In this document: piece after piece, positions 1-8,469 of the stretch
Numbering within the stretch: the first letter of the stretch is position 1
How the letters are laid out: every line of letters starts with the position of its first letter
DNA from: an uncultured bacterium
Lineage (GTDB): Bacteria; Bacteroidota; Bacteroidia; Bacteroidales; CAIWKO01
Assembly (NCBI GenBank): GCA_903916135.1
Contig: CAIWVT010000067.1
Span: 1 to 19,520 of the forward strand
Direction of reading: 5' to 3'
Length of the DNA: 19,520 nucleotides
The notes under the pieces: generated by a model
Seen by the model: the letters and a program-made list of their open reading frames with translations, nothing else
Told to the model about the DNA's origin: nothing
Database searches by the model: none
Made by a program: the position numbers and the translations under genes

Positions 1-2
1 AT

Positions 3-160
3 AAATAATATCTTTTAAACGCATCTTGATTAATCAAGATAGGTAAATAATATGTTTTAAACGCATCTTGATTAATCAAAATAGGTAAATAATATCTTTT
101 AAATGCATCTTGATTAATCAAGATAGGTAAATAATATGTTTTGTACGCATCTTGATTAAT
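3..160. repeat. 42-bp tandem repeat, about 3.8 copies, each with an 18-bp palindrome
   Basis: Units begin at 3, 45, 87 and 129. The fourth stops at about 160, and the array may continue left of the window. Each complete unit carries ATCTTGATTAATCAAGAT, which is its own reverse complement. It is perfect in copies 1 and 3, has one change in copy 2, and is cut after the first two thirds in copy 4. Copies alternate between AATATCTTTT and AATATGTTTT just before the palindrome, which hints at an 84-bp higher-order unit. Stop codons occur in all forward frames checked, so it is not coding. Confidence 0.9.
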
Positions 161-218
161 ACTATTGAGTATAAAATTTTTTTGCTACGAATAGTGATTA
201 CGATAAACAGATTTTAAA

Positions 219-226
219 TAACTTTG
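219..226 (+). promoter_or_regulatory. Orphan -7-like element TAACTTTG
   Basis: The sequence matches the Bacteroidota -7 consensus TAnnTTTG exactly. No TTTG box lies at the usual distance upstream. A transcript starting near 232 would run through the palindromes at 236-305 and the 21-bp array before reaching the gene at 561. Only sequence similarity supports it. Confidence 0.3.
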
Positions 227-235
227 CTAATTACA

Positions 236-305
236 TCCGTGCACGGACATGTCCATTTTATGGTATAACAACAGGAATAGATTTGTTTTTTTGACCCTGA
301 TCAGG
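236..305. other. Cluster of three short perfect palindromes
   Basis: TCCGTGCACGGA (236-247) and GGACATGTCC (245-254) are perfect palindromes that share three bases. CCTGATCAGG (296-305) is a third. They lie in a gene-free stretch between the 42-bp and 21-bp arrays. They could be operators or cruciform-forming sites. No function can be assigned. Confidence 0.5.
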
Positions 306-333
306 AGTTTTGAGTTTGGATAGCCATCTTGCC

Positions 334-438
334 AAAATTTGGATCACCAAGTTTAAAACATGGAACTACTATCAGAAAACATGGAACTACTTTTGGAAAA
401 CATGGAACACCTTTGAGAAAACTTGGACGTACTTATGC
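334..438. repeat. 21-bp tandem repeat, five copies
   Basis: Units start at 334, 355, 376, 397 and 418. The core of the central units is AAAACATGGAACTACTTTTG and the outer units are diverged. Because 21 is a multiple of three, a frame stays open across the array and would encode a seven-residue repeat (KTWNYxx), but its only start is a TTG at 310 and nothing supports expression. I read this as non-coding DNA. Confidence 0.85.
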
Positions 439-519
439 CAATTTGGCATGAATGAAATTATAGAAAGTAATGGTATTATTATCTGCTTGCCGATTTAATG
501 ATAACCAAAAAAAATATCG

Positions 520-546
520 TTGTAAACATATTATTTCATATCTTTG
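520..546 (+). promoter_or_regulatory. Promoter for the T9SS-sorted protein gene
   Basis: A -7 element TATCTTTG lies at 539-546, with a TTG at 520-522 in the -33 position (16-base spacer). Transcription would start near 552, only about ten bases before ATG 561. This placement argues against using the in-frame ATG at 498, which lies upstream of the promoter. Confidence 0.6.
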
Positions 547-560
547 CAAAAAAATATGCC

Positions 561-1619
561 ATGAATAAATTCATATTATTTCTTTTTTTGTTGCTTGCTG
601 TATTGTCTGTTCAGTCGCAAACCACCATCAACAACTCCAATATGCCCTCCCCCGGCAACATCATCCCTTTGCACACCGCCATTGGTATCAATGGTATTGC
701 TTACATTGCTACAGGAGCCGACTTCGTTTGGGATTTCACCGCTTTGACTTCCAATGGCAATGTGCAAGACACCTTTTTGAGTGTTTTTTCCACGCCTTTA
801 ACCTACAATATCGCTTATAGCAATCCTTTTGACCAAGCTCATTTAGCCACTGTCGCCACCAAACAAAGTTTGGCGGCTATCCCCATGTTGCAAATCACCG
901 ACACCTATTCGTTTCTAAAAAACTCCAGTACCCAATTTGCCGAAGTTGGCGTTGGACTTACCATTAATGGAATTGGATTGCCTCTGACGCTCAACAATCC
1001 CGATATACGCTATAAATTCCCCATCACCTTTGGCAGCATTGATTCCTGCGATTCAAAATATGGTGCCAACATTCCGGGGGTAGGGTATTATGGTGAAAAA
1101 CGTCATCGCATCAACTTTGTGGACGGATGGGGAACGCTCTATTTGCCTCACGATACGTTCACTGTGATGCGTGTCAAATCTATCATTGACTATGTGGACA
1201 CGGTTTATTTAGATACCGTTAGCTTTGGCTTCCCTATTTCGCGCACCGAAACCGAATATAAATGGCTGGCGCAACAGTTGAACGAGCCTGTGTTGCAAAT
1301 CACCGACCGTATGGGCGTGTTGACCGTGCGCTATCATGATCTCACTCCTGCCGACTTCGCTGTTGATAGTCATGAAAACAATTTGGCACTCAATCTTTAT
1401 CCCAATCCCGCAAGCGATGTGCTGACCATTGATTTGCCACAAAAAGATGCTTCAACACGCATACTGATTCGTGACATTTTAGGCAGAGAAGTTTATATGA
1501 AGGACTTTACAGGGGTGAACAAGGCAATGATATCCCTGCATGAATTTGCGCAAGGTGTCTATAGTGTAGAAGCCATTTCGAGCGGATATAGCTACAAAGC
1601 CAAACTGATTAAAGAATAA
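561..1619 (+). CDS. Secreted protein with T9SS type A C-terminal sorting domain
   Basis: A protein of about 352 residues. The N-terminus (MNKFILFLFLLLAVLSVQSQ) is a Sec signal peptide with likely cleavage after SQ. The C-terminal ~80 residues form the por-secretion-tail domain: LNLYPNPASDVLTI, then DILGREVY, then FAQGVYSV, ending KLIKE. Proteins with this domain cross the outer membrane through the type IX system and are released or anchored on the surface. The middle part is beta-rich and I do not recognise a catalytic domain, so its cargo function is unknown. The start was set at 561 because a longer in-frame start at 498 would put 21 residues before the signal peptide and precede the promoter. 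No operon partner: the next gene has its own promoter. Confidence 0.85.
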   Translation: MNKFILFLFLLLAVLSVQSQTTINNSNMPSPGNIIPLHTAIGINGIAYIATGADFVWDFTALTSNGNVQDTFLSVFSTPLTYNIAYSNPFDQAHLATVATKQSLAAIPMLQITDTYSFLKNSSTQFAEVGVGLTINGIGLPLTLNNPDIRYKFPITFGSIDSCDSKYGANIPGVGYYGEKRHRINFVDGWGTLYLPHDTFTVMRVKSIIDYVDTVYLDTVSFGFPISRTETEYKWLAQQLNEPVLQITDRMGVLTVRYHDLTPADFAVDSHENNLALNLYPNPASDVLTIDLPQKDASTRILIRDILGREVYMKDFTGVNKAMISLHEFAQGVYSVEAISSGYSYKAKLIKE

Positions 1620-1743
1620 CCTATGAGCTAACTCCTCAAGCTATTTGTTATCCTACAAGTCTAATCTTAATACAGATATACTCATAGGAAATCATAGGGC
1701 TTATAGAGTCAACTGAATTAAAATTGCTATTATGCATAATTTT

Positions 1744-1776
1744 TTTGCTTACGTACCAAATTAATCATTAATTTTG
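1744..1776 (+). promoter_or_regulatory. Promoter for the DUF2027-Smr gene
   Basis: TTTG at 1744-1747 and TAATTTTG at 1769-1776 are separated by 21 bases, an excellent match to the Bacteroidota -33/-7 promoter. The predicted start of transcription is within about ten bases of ATG 1790. Confidence 0.7.
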
Positions 1777-1789
1777 AAGAAAAAAACAC

Positions 1790-2845
1790 ATGAAATTCAA
1801 TATAGGCGACAAGGTTAAGTTTCTGAACGAAAAAGGCGGCGGCATTATAAGTAAAATTTTGAGCAATACGATGGTGCATGTGTCTGTTGACGATGGTTTC
1901 GACATGCCCGTTTTGGCAAAAGACCTCGTATTGATAACGAGCAACACAGTCGGCGAGCGTTATTTTTCTGAACATTATGAAGTGGAAAATAATAAGCAAG
2001 CTATTCAAGAAGCTGCGGCTGTCAATCAAAAAAAACCGGAGAACAAGGATAACAGACCTTTCGACATTCCCGAAGGCATCTATATTGCTTTTGTCCCCGA
2101 CGACCAAAAGAACCTCATCATCGGCGATGTGGAAGTCTATTTGTTGAACAATACAGGTTATGACCTCATCTATTCACTTTTTGTGAGAGATAAATCGAAA
2201 TATTTCGGCATAGACTATGGCAATATTGAAAGGTATTCGGAAAAAAGCATCGAAGTGTTCAATCGCGATGAGCTTGAATATTTTAACAGCGGTGCCATGC
2301 AGATTTTGTTCTTCAAAGATTCCCTTGAAGATATGATTCCTCCGATTAATACAGATTACAAGATTAAAATGTTGAAGTTATTAAAGGAAGATAACTATAG
2401 TATCAACAATGTGTTTAGCAGCCGTGCATATATTCAGAAGCTTTTTGATGCTCCTGTTATCTTTGTGAAAGATGCCGAACCGACACCAACCCAAGCAAAG
2501 ACTTCTGAACCTCAAATCAAAGCCGAACCACTCATCCGCAAACACAAAGTGGAAGATGATTTTGCGGAGGTTGACCTGCACATCGAAGCCTTATGCGAAT
2601 ATCCAGAGACCTTGGGAAATCATGAGAAGTTGCAGCTTCAGTTAGATTATTTCACCCGTTGTTTGGAGAGTGCCATAGCGGAAAATCTTCACCGCGTGGT
2701 TTTTATTCATGGCGTGGGGGCAGGTATCCTAAAGATAGAATTGAAAAAGATTTTCGACCAATACAGCATGATAGAATATTTTGATGCTTCCATTGCAAAG
2801 TATGGCATAGGAGCTACCGAGGTGTTAATTCACGGACAGAAATAG
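1790..2845 (+). CDS. DUF2027 and Smr domain-containing protein
   Basis: A 351-residue protein. The N-terminus (MKFNIGDKVKFLNEKGGG, residues 1-50) is a small beta-barrel, KOW/SH3-like segment. Residues ~95-225 are the DUF2027 region found in Bacteroidota. A charged linker (~230-260) leads to a C-terminal Smr domain (~262-351) with DLHIE and HGVGAGILK, the two hallmark motifs of Smr domains in MutS2 and stand-alone Smr proteins. Smr domains bind or cut nucleic acid (branched DNA, or RNA on collided ribosomes). Which substrate applies here cannot be read from sequence. It stands alone behind its own promoter. Family assignment is firm, molecular role open. Confidence 0.88.
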   Translation: MKFNIGDKVKFLNEKGGGIISKILSNTMVHVSVDDGFDMPVLAKDLVLITSNTVGERYFSEHYEVENNKQAIQEAAAVNQKKPENKDNRPFDIPEGIYIAFVPDDQKNLIIGDVEVYLLNNTGYDLIYSLFVRDKSKYFGIDYGNIERYSEKSIEVFNRDELEYFNSGAMQILFFKDSLEDMIPPINTDYKIKMLKLLKEDNYSINNVFSSRAYIQKLFDAPVIFVKDAEPTPTQAKTSEPQIKAEPLIRKHKVEDDFAEVDLHIEALCEYPETLGNHEKLQLQLDYFTRCLESAIAENLHRVVFIHGVGAGILKIELKKIFDQYSMIEYFDASIAKYGIGATEVLIHGQK

Positions 2846-2906
2846 ACTGGAATTCTAAAAATTAGCTTCGCTAAACTCATCTTCGAATCACTTCTCTTTT
2901 TCCTCG

Positions 2907-2925
2907 TAATACCGCTTCGGTATTA
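2907..2925. terminator. Stem-loop between convergent genes, possible terminator
   Basis: TAATACCG (2907-2914) pairs perfectly with CGGTATTA (2918-2925) across a three-base loop CTT. It lies 60 bases after the Smr gene stop and before the 3' end of the convergent BASS gene, where a bidirectional terminator would be expected. There is no clear T-tract after it, so the call is weak. Confidence 0.35.
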
Positions 2926-3054
2926 TCATGTTTATTGCAAAAGTTGACAAATTTTATTACCGGGAAGAAGGCAGTTGTGCAGTGCTTTGAAAAGGTGGTT
3001 GAGCTATGGTAGATATTAATGAATTGAGAATGGAAGAGTGAAGAATGGTGAGTA

Positions 3055-3939
3055 CTATTTACTCTTAAAAACAAGCTTAATGAAATACACAAATAGTACT
3101 ACGGTGAAAAACGAAAACATTGCATACACTACTGCCGGTTTTTCCATCGCAACATCTCTTAAAATAGTACCTGCAATGAGCAATGCCAGTGCTGTATTGT
3201 GCAGCCCAACTTCAATGGCGATAGTGAATTGGTCAGAAAAAGACAATTTAATCAATCTTGCGATTAGAAAGCCTGCAAACATCGCCATAAAGTTTAGTAA
3301 CAGCATAAAAGGAATAATCTGAAGTGTCTCCGTTAAAGTAATTCCCGTACCACCACTTGTTTTGCCTAAAAAAATCTTTAATGTAAAAACTAACGCCAAC
3401 AAAACAGGTAAGATAAACTTCAAAGGGCGTTCTGTTTTTAGTGCCAACCTTTCTTTTTTCATACGGATTATTATACCAATACATGCAGGAACTATAGTTA
3501 TCATGAATATTTGTAAAATAGTTTCCAGCACCGGTAGTCGAATATCTTTGCCAACACCCATAAAGAAATATAAAGCAAGATTGGTCATGAGAGGAATGCT
3601 AATCAGAGTGATGAAGCTGTTAATCGTTGTCATGGAAATTGCCAAAGGCACATTTCCTTTAAACAGATGCGTGATTAAATTTGAAGAAGCACCGCTTGCA
3701 CATAGAGAAACGATGACGATGCCGACCTTTTCAGAATCTGTCAAGGCAGAAATCCATGCAATGCAAAAGGCTATAATTGGAATAATAAACAGTTGGACAG
3801 TCAAAGCGGTTATTAAAGATCGCGGATGCATAAAAATCCCTTTAAAATTAGAAATCCTAAGAGACAAACCTATGCCGAGCATTATCAATGCCAACACAAG
3901 GTTGATTAGAATATCTATGAAATTATATGCTACGAACAT
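3055..3939 (-). CDS. Bile acid:sodium symporter (BASS/SBF) family transporter
   Basis: A 294-residue inner-membrane protein with about nine to ten hydrophobic segments, normal for the family. It carries the conserved stretch GASSNLITHLFKGNVPLAIS (about residue 112 onward), matching the Na+/substrate crossing region of BASS proteins. The family cotransports sodium with organic anions such as bile acids, pantoate or keto acids; the substrate cannot be predicted. It starts 30 bases after the methyltransferase stop on the same strand, so it is probably the last gene of a serpin-methyltransferase-transporter transcript. The start ATG at 3939 gives MFVAYNFIDILINLVLALIM, entering the first membrane helix directly. 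Confidence 0.9.
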   Translation of the reverse strand: MFVAYNFIDILINLVLALIMLGIGLSLRISNFKGIFMHPRSLITALTVQLFIIPIIAFCIAWISALTDSEKVGIVIVSLCASGASSNLITHLFKGNVPLAISMTTINSFITLISIPLMTNLALYFFMGVGKDIRLPVLETILQIFMITIVPACIGIIIRMKKERLALKTERPLKFILPVLLALVFTLKIFLGKTSGGTGITLTETLQIIPFMLLLNFMAMFAGFLIARLIKLSFSDQFTIAIEVGLHNTALALLIAGTILRDVAMEKPAVVYAMFSFFTVVLFVYFIKLVFKSK

Positions 3940-3969
3940 CTCTCTTAGTTTTTATTTATTGACACTATT

Positions 3970-4869
3970 TCAAAACGTTTTCGCTCTAACAAAAGTGCCC
4001 AAAGGCAAATCATTGCCTGATTTATCCTTGAAATATAATTCTCCATATTCTTCATGTTGGATATTTTTGACAAATGATTTCAACAAATTGTGTACTACAA
4101 GAGCCGAAAACCCCATAGAATATAGATTTACGACAATGAAAGCTTTTTCGGGATTCAGCAATTCGGAACAATGTGCCATGAGTTCGTTGATTTGTTCTTC
4201 CAATACCCATTTTTCCCCGTCGGGACCTCTGCCATAAGCAGGAGGATCGAGAATGATGCCTTCATATTTGTTTCCTCGACGAAGCTCTCGTTTCACATAT
4301 TTCATTGCATCTTCAACCACCCAACGAATACCATGCAAACCGGAGGCTTCCATGTTTTCGTGGCTCCAATTGACCACTTGTTTTACTGAATCAACATGAA
4401 CGACATCAGCACCTGCAGCTTTTGCAGCAAGAGAAGCACCACCGGTGTATGCAAAGAGGTTTAGCACCTTGGGTTGTGTCACATTTATTTCTTTTATGGA
4501 ATCAAAAATATAATTCCAATTGTCTGCCTGTTCGGGAAAGATGCCAAGATGCTTGAAGGATGTCAATCCAAGACGAAAGCGGAGTTTCATTTCTTTATAG
4601 GCATAGTTGATAAACCACTGTTCTTTCATTTTTTTGAGCATTACCCATTGGCCTTTTTCGCTATTGCGTTCTTTGTCGGAAGATTTGATAAACATAGCGT
4701 GGGTCAAGCTGTCCCACTCGGTGGGCGAAAGGGTTTTGTTCCAACAGGCTTGCGGTTCCGGGCGAGAAATAGTGAATTCGCCGAAGCGTTCGAGTTTTTC
4801 GTATCCACCGGTATCTATAAGTTCATAATCGGACCAACCGGAGGTTTGTATCAGTTTAAAATTGTTCAT
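3970..4869 (-). CDS. Class I SAM-dependent methyltransferase, RlmI-like
   Basis: A 299-residue Rossmann-fold methyltransferase. Motif I is VLNLFAYTGGAS (SAM binding), followed by an acidic residue in ADVVHVDS. Motif IV is ILDPPAYGRG, the NPPY/DPPx catalytic loop of enzymes that methylate base nitrogens or carbons. The arrangement resembles RlmI/RlmK-type 23S rRNA cytosine methyltransferases, but the N-terminal PUA domain of RlmI is not obvious. The N-terminal ~100 residues instead form a short beta-rich region. rRNA is the likely substrate by homology only. The gene starts three bases after the serpin stop codon, so translation is probably coupled. Confidence 0.85.
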   Translation of the reverse strand: MNNFKLIQTSGWSDYELIDTGGYEKLERFGEFTISRPEPQACWNKTLSPTEWDSLTHAMFIKSSDKERNSEKGQWVMLKKMKEQWFINYAYKEMKLRFRLGLTSFKHLGIFPEQADNWNYIFDSIKEINVTQPKVLNLFAYTGGASLAAKAAGADVVHVDSVKQVVNWSHENMEASGLHGIRWVVEDAMKYVKRELRRGNKYEGIILDPPAYGRGPDGEKWVLEEQINELMAHCSELLNPEKAFIVVNLYSMGFSALVVHNLLKSFVKNIQHEEYGELYFKDKSGNDLPLGTFVRAKTF

Positions 4870-4872
4870 GTG

Positions 4873-6117
4873 TTATCGTGTTGGATTATACATTGTGCCG
4901 GCAAAAATAATGGAATTGTAGGTATTTTCTTTAATAATAAACATAAAAGGATGATCTATTTTTAGCGCCAAAACTTTGGCAGGAGATGTTTTCAAGCGAA
5001 TAATAACTGCTGTAGCTACAGCAGCTTCAGTTCCGGCTTCGTTTACATGTATGAAAGTCTTGTGGACAACTTTGCTGATTTTTAAATCTTTTTTGCCTGT
5101 CATTCCACTAAAATCAGCGGCATCAGAAAAGGCATCATTCATGCCCATTGCTTTGAGCATGGCACCTAATTCAAACTCGGATTCAATAGTAAAAGTGGGT
5201 AAATGAAGTTTGACTTTGACGGGGGATAGCATGTCGAGGATATTGGAGTAAAACGCTATATTCAATTGTTTTTGAAGTTCAACTAATCCATCTTTTGAAC
5301 TTGGCAGTATCAGCAACATAGATAATTTGGCTTTAGCGTACGGCACTTCGATGGCGGTGTAGGTCTTATCCTGATAAAGCTTGTACATGTTTTCTGCAAT
5401 CATAAAATCCGATAAAACAGAATCGGAGTTGTTAATAAAAAAGCCTTCTTTTTTTGTAGCTTTTTCATTAAAAGGCATATCCCAAGCAGCCTTAAAATAG
5501 ATAGCGTTGACCAATACAAGACGTGTAAGTTGATCAATCATGCCCGGAGGGATAAGATCTATTATCTTTTGATTGGTTTGTTGTTCAACCCAAGTGTTGA
5601 TTTGGATACGACTTTTCTCAGGGTCTTTGATAAAATCGAGGAGTTTAAGTTCGGAGTTGAATTTGCTGCGAAGGATTTCAATATAAGCAGGTTTAAACTT
5701 AAAATCTTTTTGTGCCCAAATGGAGTTCGTCGTATAGATATAGAGAAGTTCGGGTGCATTTAAACTGTTTATATAGCGAAGCAATGCATTATATTTATTG
5801 TATAGATCTGTGTTATTTGAACCAAAATGAAACACATCCTTGATTTGTTTTTCCGTTTCGCTTCGTGCACCGGCATACGTCATGGCGATGGCAGCAGAAA
5901 TACTGTAAGGAGAGAAAAAGGTGTTTTGCGATTTGCTGTTGATATTTTTAAATAAGTCTAAGGCAAAACGATTGTTATTCTTACAAAGTTCTGCATCGGG
6001 AAGTGTTATCTCGTTTATTGGGGTAACGGGGTTGTTTTTATCTCGAACACTTCGACAGCCTATCACTATAGAAAATAGAAGGATTGAAGACAAAATAAGG
6101 ATAGAAGGGTTTTTCAT
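4873..6117 (-). CDS. Serpin family protease inhibitor, lipoprotein
   Basis: A 414-residue protein. The N-terminus is a lipoprotein signal ending IVIG-C21, so it is lipid-anchored outside the inner membrane. The remainder is a complete serpin fold: NTFFSPYSISAAIAMTYAGA (66-85), NAIYFKAAWDMPF (204-216), and the C-terminal DHPFMFIIKE and GTMYNP signatures. The reactive-centre hinge EAGTEAAVAT (360-369) has small residues as in inhibitory serpins. Counting from P17 = E360 puts P1 at K376 with P1' T377, predicting inhibition of trypsin-like proteases. Lipoprotein serpins are known in Bacteroidota (miropin of Tannerella forsythia). It is the first gene of a three-gene run with a -7 element 20 bases upstream. 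Confidence 0.93.
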   Translation of the reverse strand: MKNPSILILSSILLFSIVIGCRSVRDKNNPVTPINEITLPDAELCKNNNRFALDLFKNINSKSQNTFFSPYSISAAIAMTYAGARSETEKQIKDVFHFGSNNTDLYNKYNALLRYINSLNAPELLYIYTTNSIWAQKDFKFKPAYIEILRSKFNSELKLLDFIKDPEKSRIQINTWVEQQTNQKIIDLIPPGMIDQLTRLVLVNAIYFKAAWDMPFNEKATKKEGFFINNSDSVLSDFMIAENMYKLYQDKTYTAIEVPYAKAKLSMLLILPSSKDGLVELQKQLNIAFYSNILDMLSPVKVKLHLPTFTIESEFELGAMLKAMGMNDAFSDAADFSGMTGKKDLKISKVVHKTFIHVNEAGTEAAVATAVIIRLKTSPAKVLALKIDHPFMFIIKENTYNSIIFAGTMYNPTR

Positions 6118-6137
6118 GTTGCGTATTTAGAGATTGG

Positions 6138-6145
6138 CAAAATTA
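6138..6145 (-). promoter_or_regulatory. -7 element upstream of the serpin gene
   Basis: On the minus strand 6145 to 6138 reads TAATTTTG, a full TAnnTTTG match, about 20 bases before the serpin ATG (6117). No clear TTTG -33 box is present. Confidence 0.5.
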
Positions 6146-6166
6146 ATTTAATTTGAATAATTAGCG

Positions 6167-7975
6167 CTATTCTTTCTTTTCGAAATAGTTTATTAAGATT
6201 TCCGCTCTTTGTTTTCCTACTATCGCTTTCAGGTCTTCAAAAGAAGCTTTTTTGATGTTTTGTACAGATTTCAGCTTGCGTAAGAGCTTTTGTGCAGATT
6301 CGTAACCAATACCATCAATATCGGTTAATACGGATTTTATGGTCGCTTTTTGTCGCCTGTTTCTATGATGGGTAATGCCAAAACGATGGGCTTCGTCACG
6401 GAGTTGTTGTATCAATTTGAGCGTTTCCGATTTCTTATCAATATAAAGAGGAATAGAATCTCCGGGGAAATAAATCTCTTCAAGTTTTTTTGCGATACCA
6501 ATAATAGGTATTTTTGTGGAGAGTCCAAGCTTTTCGAGGCTCGACACGGCAGAACTCAACTGTCCTTTGCCCCCATCCACAATAATTAGCTTTGGGAGGG
6601 CTTGGTCCTCGTCGAGCAATCGTTTGTAACGCCTATACACCACCTCTTCCATAGAGGCAAAGTCGTTAGGACCTTCTACGGTTTTGATATTAAAATGACG
6701 GTATTCGTTTTTGGCAGGATGCGCATTTTTAAACACGACCACGGCAGCCACAGGATAAGTTCCTTGCGTGTTCGAATTGTCGAAACATTCAATATGATCG
6801 GGCAGCGCATCCAAATGCAAATCCTTCATGGCTTGTTCCATAATACGATTCACATGCCTGTCGGGATCTACAAGTTCCTTCTGTTTTTCTTTATCGAGTT
6901 TAAAATATTTGGCATTGCGAAGCGACAAATCTAAAAGGTTCTTCTTATCTCCTTTTTGTGGAATCGTTATTTTTACATTGGGAATCTTTATGCTCAAATC
7001 AAAAGGAATAATAATCTCCGAAGAATTACTTTTCATACGTTCGCGCAAATCGGCAATGGCAAATTCCAAGAGTTGGACATCGGTTTCATCCAATTTCTTT
7101 TTCAATTCAACAGTATGAGCTTGAACAATGGCACCATCAACAACTTTCAAGAAATTCACAAAAGCCGATTGTTCATCGTAAATAATACTGAACACATCCA
7201 CATTGCTGATGCTTGAATTCACTACCGTTGACTTGCTTTGATATTTTTCGAGCAATTCAATTTTTTCTTTCACATATTGTGCACGCTCGAATTCATAATC
7301 AGCGGCATACGCTAACATCGTCTTCTTTAATTGCTGCTGAACACTATTGATATTTCCTTTGATAATTTCCTTTATATTCGCAATAACGGCATTGTAATCG
7401 TCTTCTTCTTGAAGCCCTTCGCAAGGTCCTTTGCAGTTGCCGATATGATATTTCAGGCAGAGTTTGTGCCGCTTGCGTTTGATGTTTTCTTCCGATAAAT
7501 TGAAGCTGCATGTTCGAATTTGAAAGAGTTGGTACACCAATTCGAGCAAGGTATTCATCATTCGAACGGAAGCATAAGGACCAAAATATTCGGAGCCATC
7601 TTTGATGAGATTGCGGGTAACAAGTATGCGCGGAAATCGTTCGTTTTTAATGCAAATCCACGGATAGGTTTTGTCATCCTTCAACATCACATTGTAGCGC
7701 GGCTGATATTTTTTAATCAGATTGTTTTCTAACAGTAGCGCGTCATATTCGGTGTCAACAATAATATATTTTATTTCGACTATCTTTTTGACCAACACGC
7801 TTAGCTTGCCCGAACTAACTGCCTCCGTTTTGAAATAGCTGCGGACACGTTTTTTGAGGCTTTTGGCTTTGCCAATATAAATAATCGTTCCCTGTTTGTC
7901 GTAATACTGATACACCCCGGGTTTGTCGGGAAGCGTTTTCAGCGTTTGGCGAATATGGTTGGAGATGGCAAGCAC
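6167..7975 (-). CDS. uvrC: UvrABC excinuclease subunit C
   Basis: A 602-residue protein with the full UvrC layout: an N-terminal GIY-YIG nuclease (PGVYQYYDKQGTIIYIGKAK, about residues 19-38 onward) making the 3' incision; a cysteine cluster (RTCSFN, then CLKYHIGNCKGPC) matching the Fe-S site described in UvrC; a UVR motif (~200-240); an RNase H-like nuclease for the 5' incision (ECFDNSNTQGTYPVAA and LIIVDGGKGQLSSA); and C-terminal helix-hairpin-helix repeats (DIDGIGYESAQKLL). It acts with UvrA and UvrB in nucleotide excision repair. The start is GTG, placed immediately after the gldH stop codon with no gap and no ATG nearby, so it is translationally coupled to gldH. Confidence 0.97.
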   Translation of the reverse strand: MLAISNHIRQTLKTLPDKPGVYQYYDKQGTIIYIGKAKSLKKRVRSYFKTEAVSSGKLSVLVKKIVEIKYIIVDTEYDALLLENNLIKKYQPRYNVMLKDDKTYPWICIKNERFPRILVTRNLIKDGSEYFGPYASVRMMNTLLELVYQLFQIRTCSFNLSEENIKRKRHKLCLKYHIGNCKGPCEGLQEEDDYNAVIANIKEIIKGNINSVQQQLKKTMLAYAADYEFERAQYVKEKIELLEKYQSKSTVVNSSISNVDVFSIIYDEQSAFVNFLKVVDGAIVQAHTVELKKKLDETDVQLLEFAIADLRERMKSNSSEIIIPFDLSIKIPNVKITIPQKGDKKNLLDLSLRNAKYFKLDKEKQKELVDPDRHVNRIMEQAMKDLHLDALPDHIECFDNSNTQGTYPVAAVVVFKNAHPAKNEYRHFNIKTVEGPNDFASMEEVVYRRYKRLLDEDQALPKLIIVDGGKGQLSSAVSSLEKLGLSTKIPIIGIAKKLEEIYFPGDSIPLYIDKKSETLKLIQQLRDEAHRFGITHHRNRRQKATIKSVLTDIDGIGYESAQKLLRKLKSVQNIKKASFEDLKAIVGKQRAEILINYFEKKE

Positions 7976-8449
7976 TTAGTTGGTTTTTTTGGCTTTTCTG
8001 ATAATCAATCCAACATCCATAATGTCGCTTAGTTCAATGATGGGCATCACATTCTGTACTTCGAAGATATAGGTTCCTTTTTCAGGGAAAGTAACATCCG
8101 TCATCACAGGATAGGTGATATCCCAAAGGTCGCCGGCACCCTCGCCTTTGAAAGTTCCGTCGGTATTGCGCAAAAACACATTATGGTCTTTGGTGCGCAT
8201 ATCTCCGGCAGGATAGGTGGTGGTTACATTTACGCGGATATTCGCATAAGGATAGTAGCTTGTGTGGCGAATGGCAAGCGTTACATCATAATTCGTTGTA
8301 ACATCTTCGATGGGCACATCAAATTTGATAACATTGGTGCGTTTCCACTTATAGTTTTCGATGTCTATATATTTTTCGAAAACTTTTTGTTTTGAACAAG
8401 ATGCGAGCATCATCATAACAATGATACTTAAATAAATATATTTTTTCAT
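7976..8449 (-). CDS. gldH: Gliding motility lipoprotein GldH
   Basis: A 157-residue protein. The signal peptide ends MMLAS-C18, a lipobox, so it is a lipoprotein. The rest matches GldH: early aromatic-rich YIDIENYKWKR, mid-protein RHTSYYPYANIRV, and the C-terminal PVMTDVTFPEKGTYIFEVQ followed by MPIIELSDIMDVGL. In Flavobacterium johnsoniae GldH is needed for gliding, a process tied to the type IX secretion machinery, which fits the T9SS substrate at 561-1619. It shares a transcript with uvrC, an arrangement with no obvious functional link. Confidence 0.92.
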   Translation of the reverse strand: MKKYIYLSIIVMMMLASCSKQKVFEKYIDIENYKWKRTNVIKFDVPIEDVTTNYDVTLAIRHTSYYPYANIRVNVTTTYPAGDMRTKDHNVFLRNTDGTFKGEGAGDLWDITYPVMTDVTFPEKGTYIFEVQNVMPIIELSDIMDVGLIIRKAKKTN

Positions 8450-8469
8450 GGCTGGTAATGAATTTTGAT

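Noticed and set aside
1..160. CRISPR array at the left edge
   Set aside because: The units are contiguous 42-bp tandem copies with no variable spacers, and no cas gene is present.
310..498. Open frame with KTWNYxx seven-residue repeats
   Set aside because: It starts at a TTG, is made mainly of a stop-free 21-bp repeat, and has no promoter or homologue that I recognise.
498..560. Upstream ATG start for the T9SS protein
   Set aside because: It precedes the -7 promoter element and would add 21 residues before a good signal peptide.
3362..4237. Long plus-strand open frame of 291 residues
   Set aside because: It lies antisense to the BASS and methyltransferase genes, both of which have clear family motifs. 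The product shows no family features.
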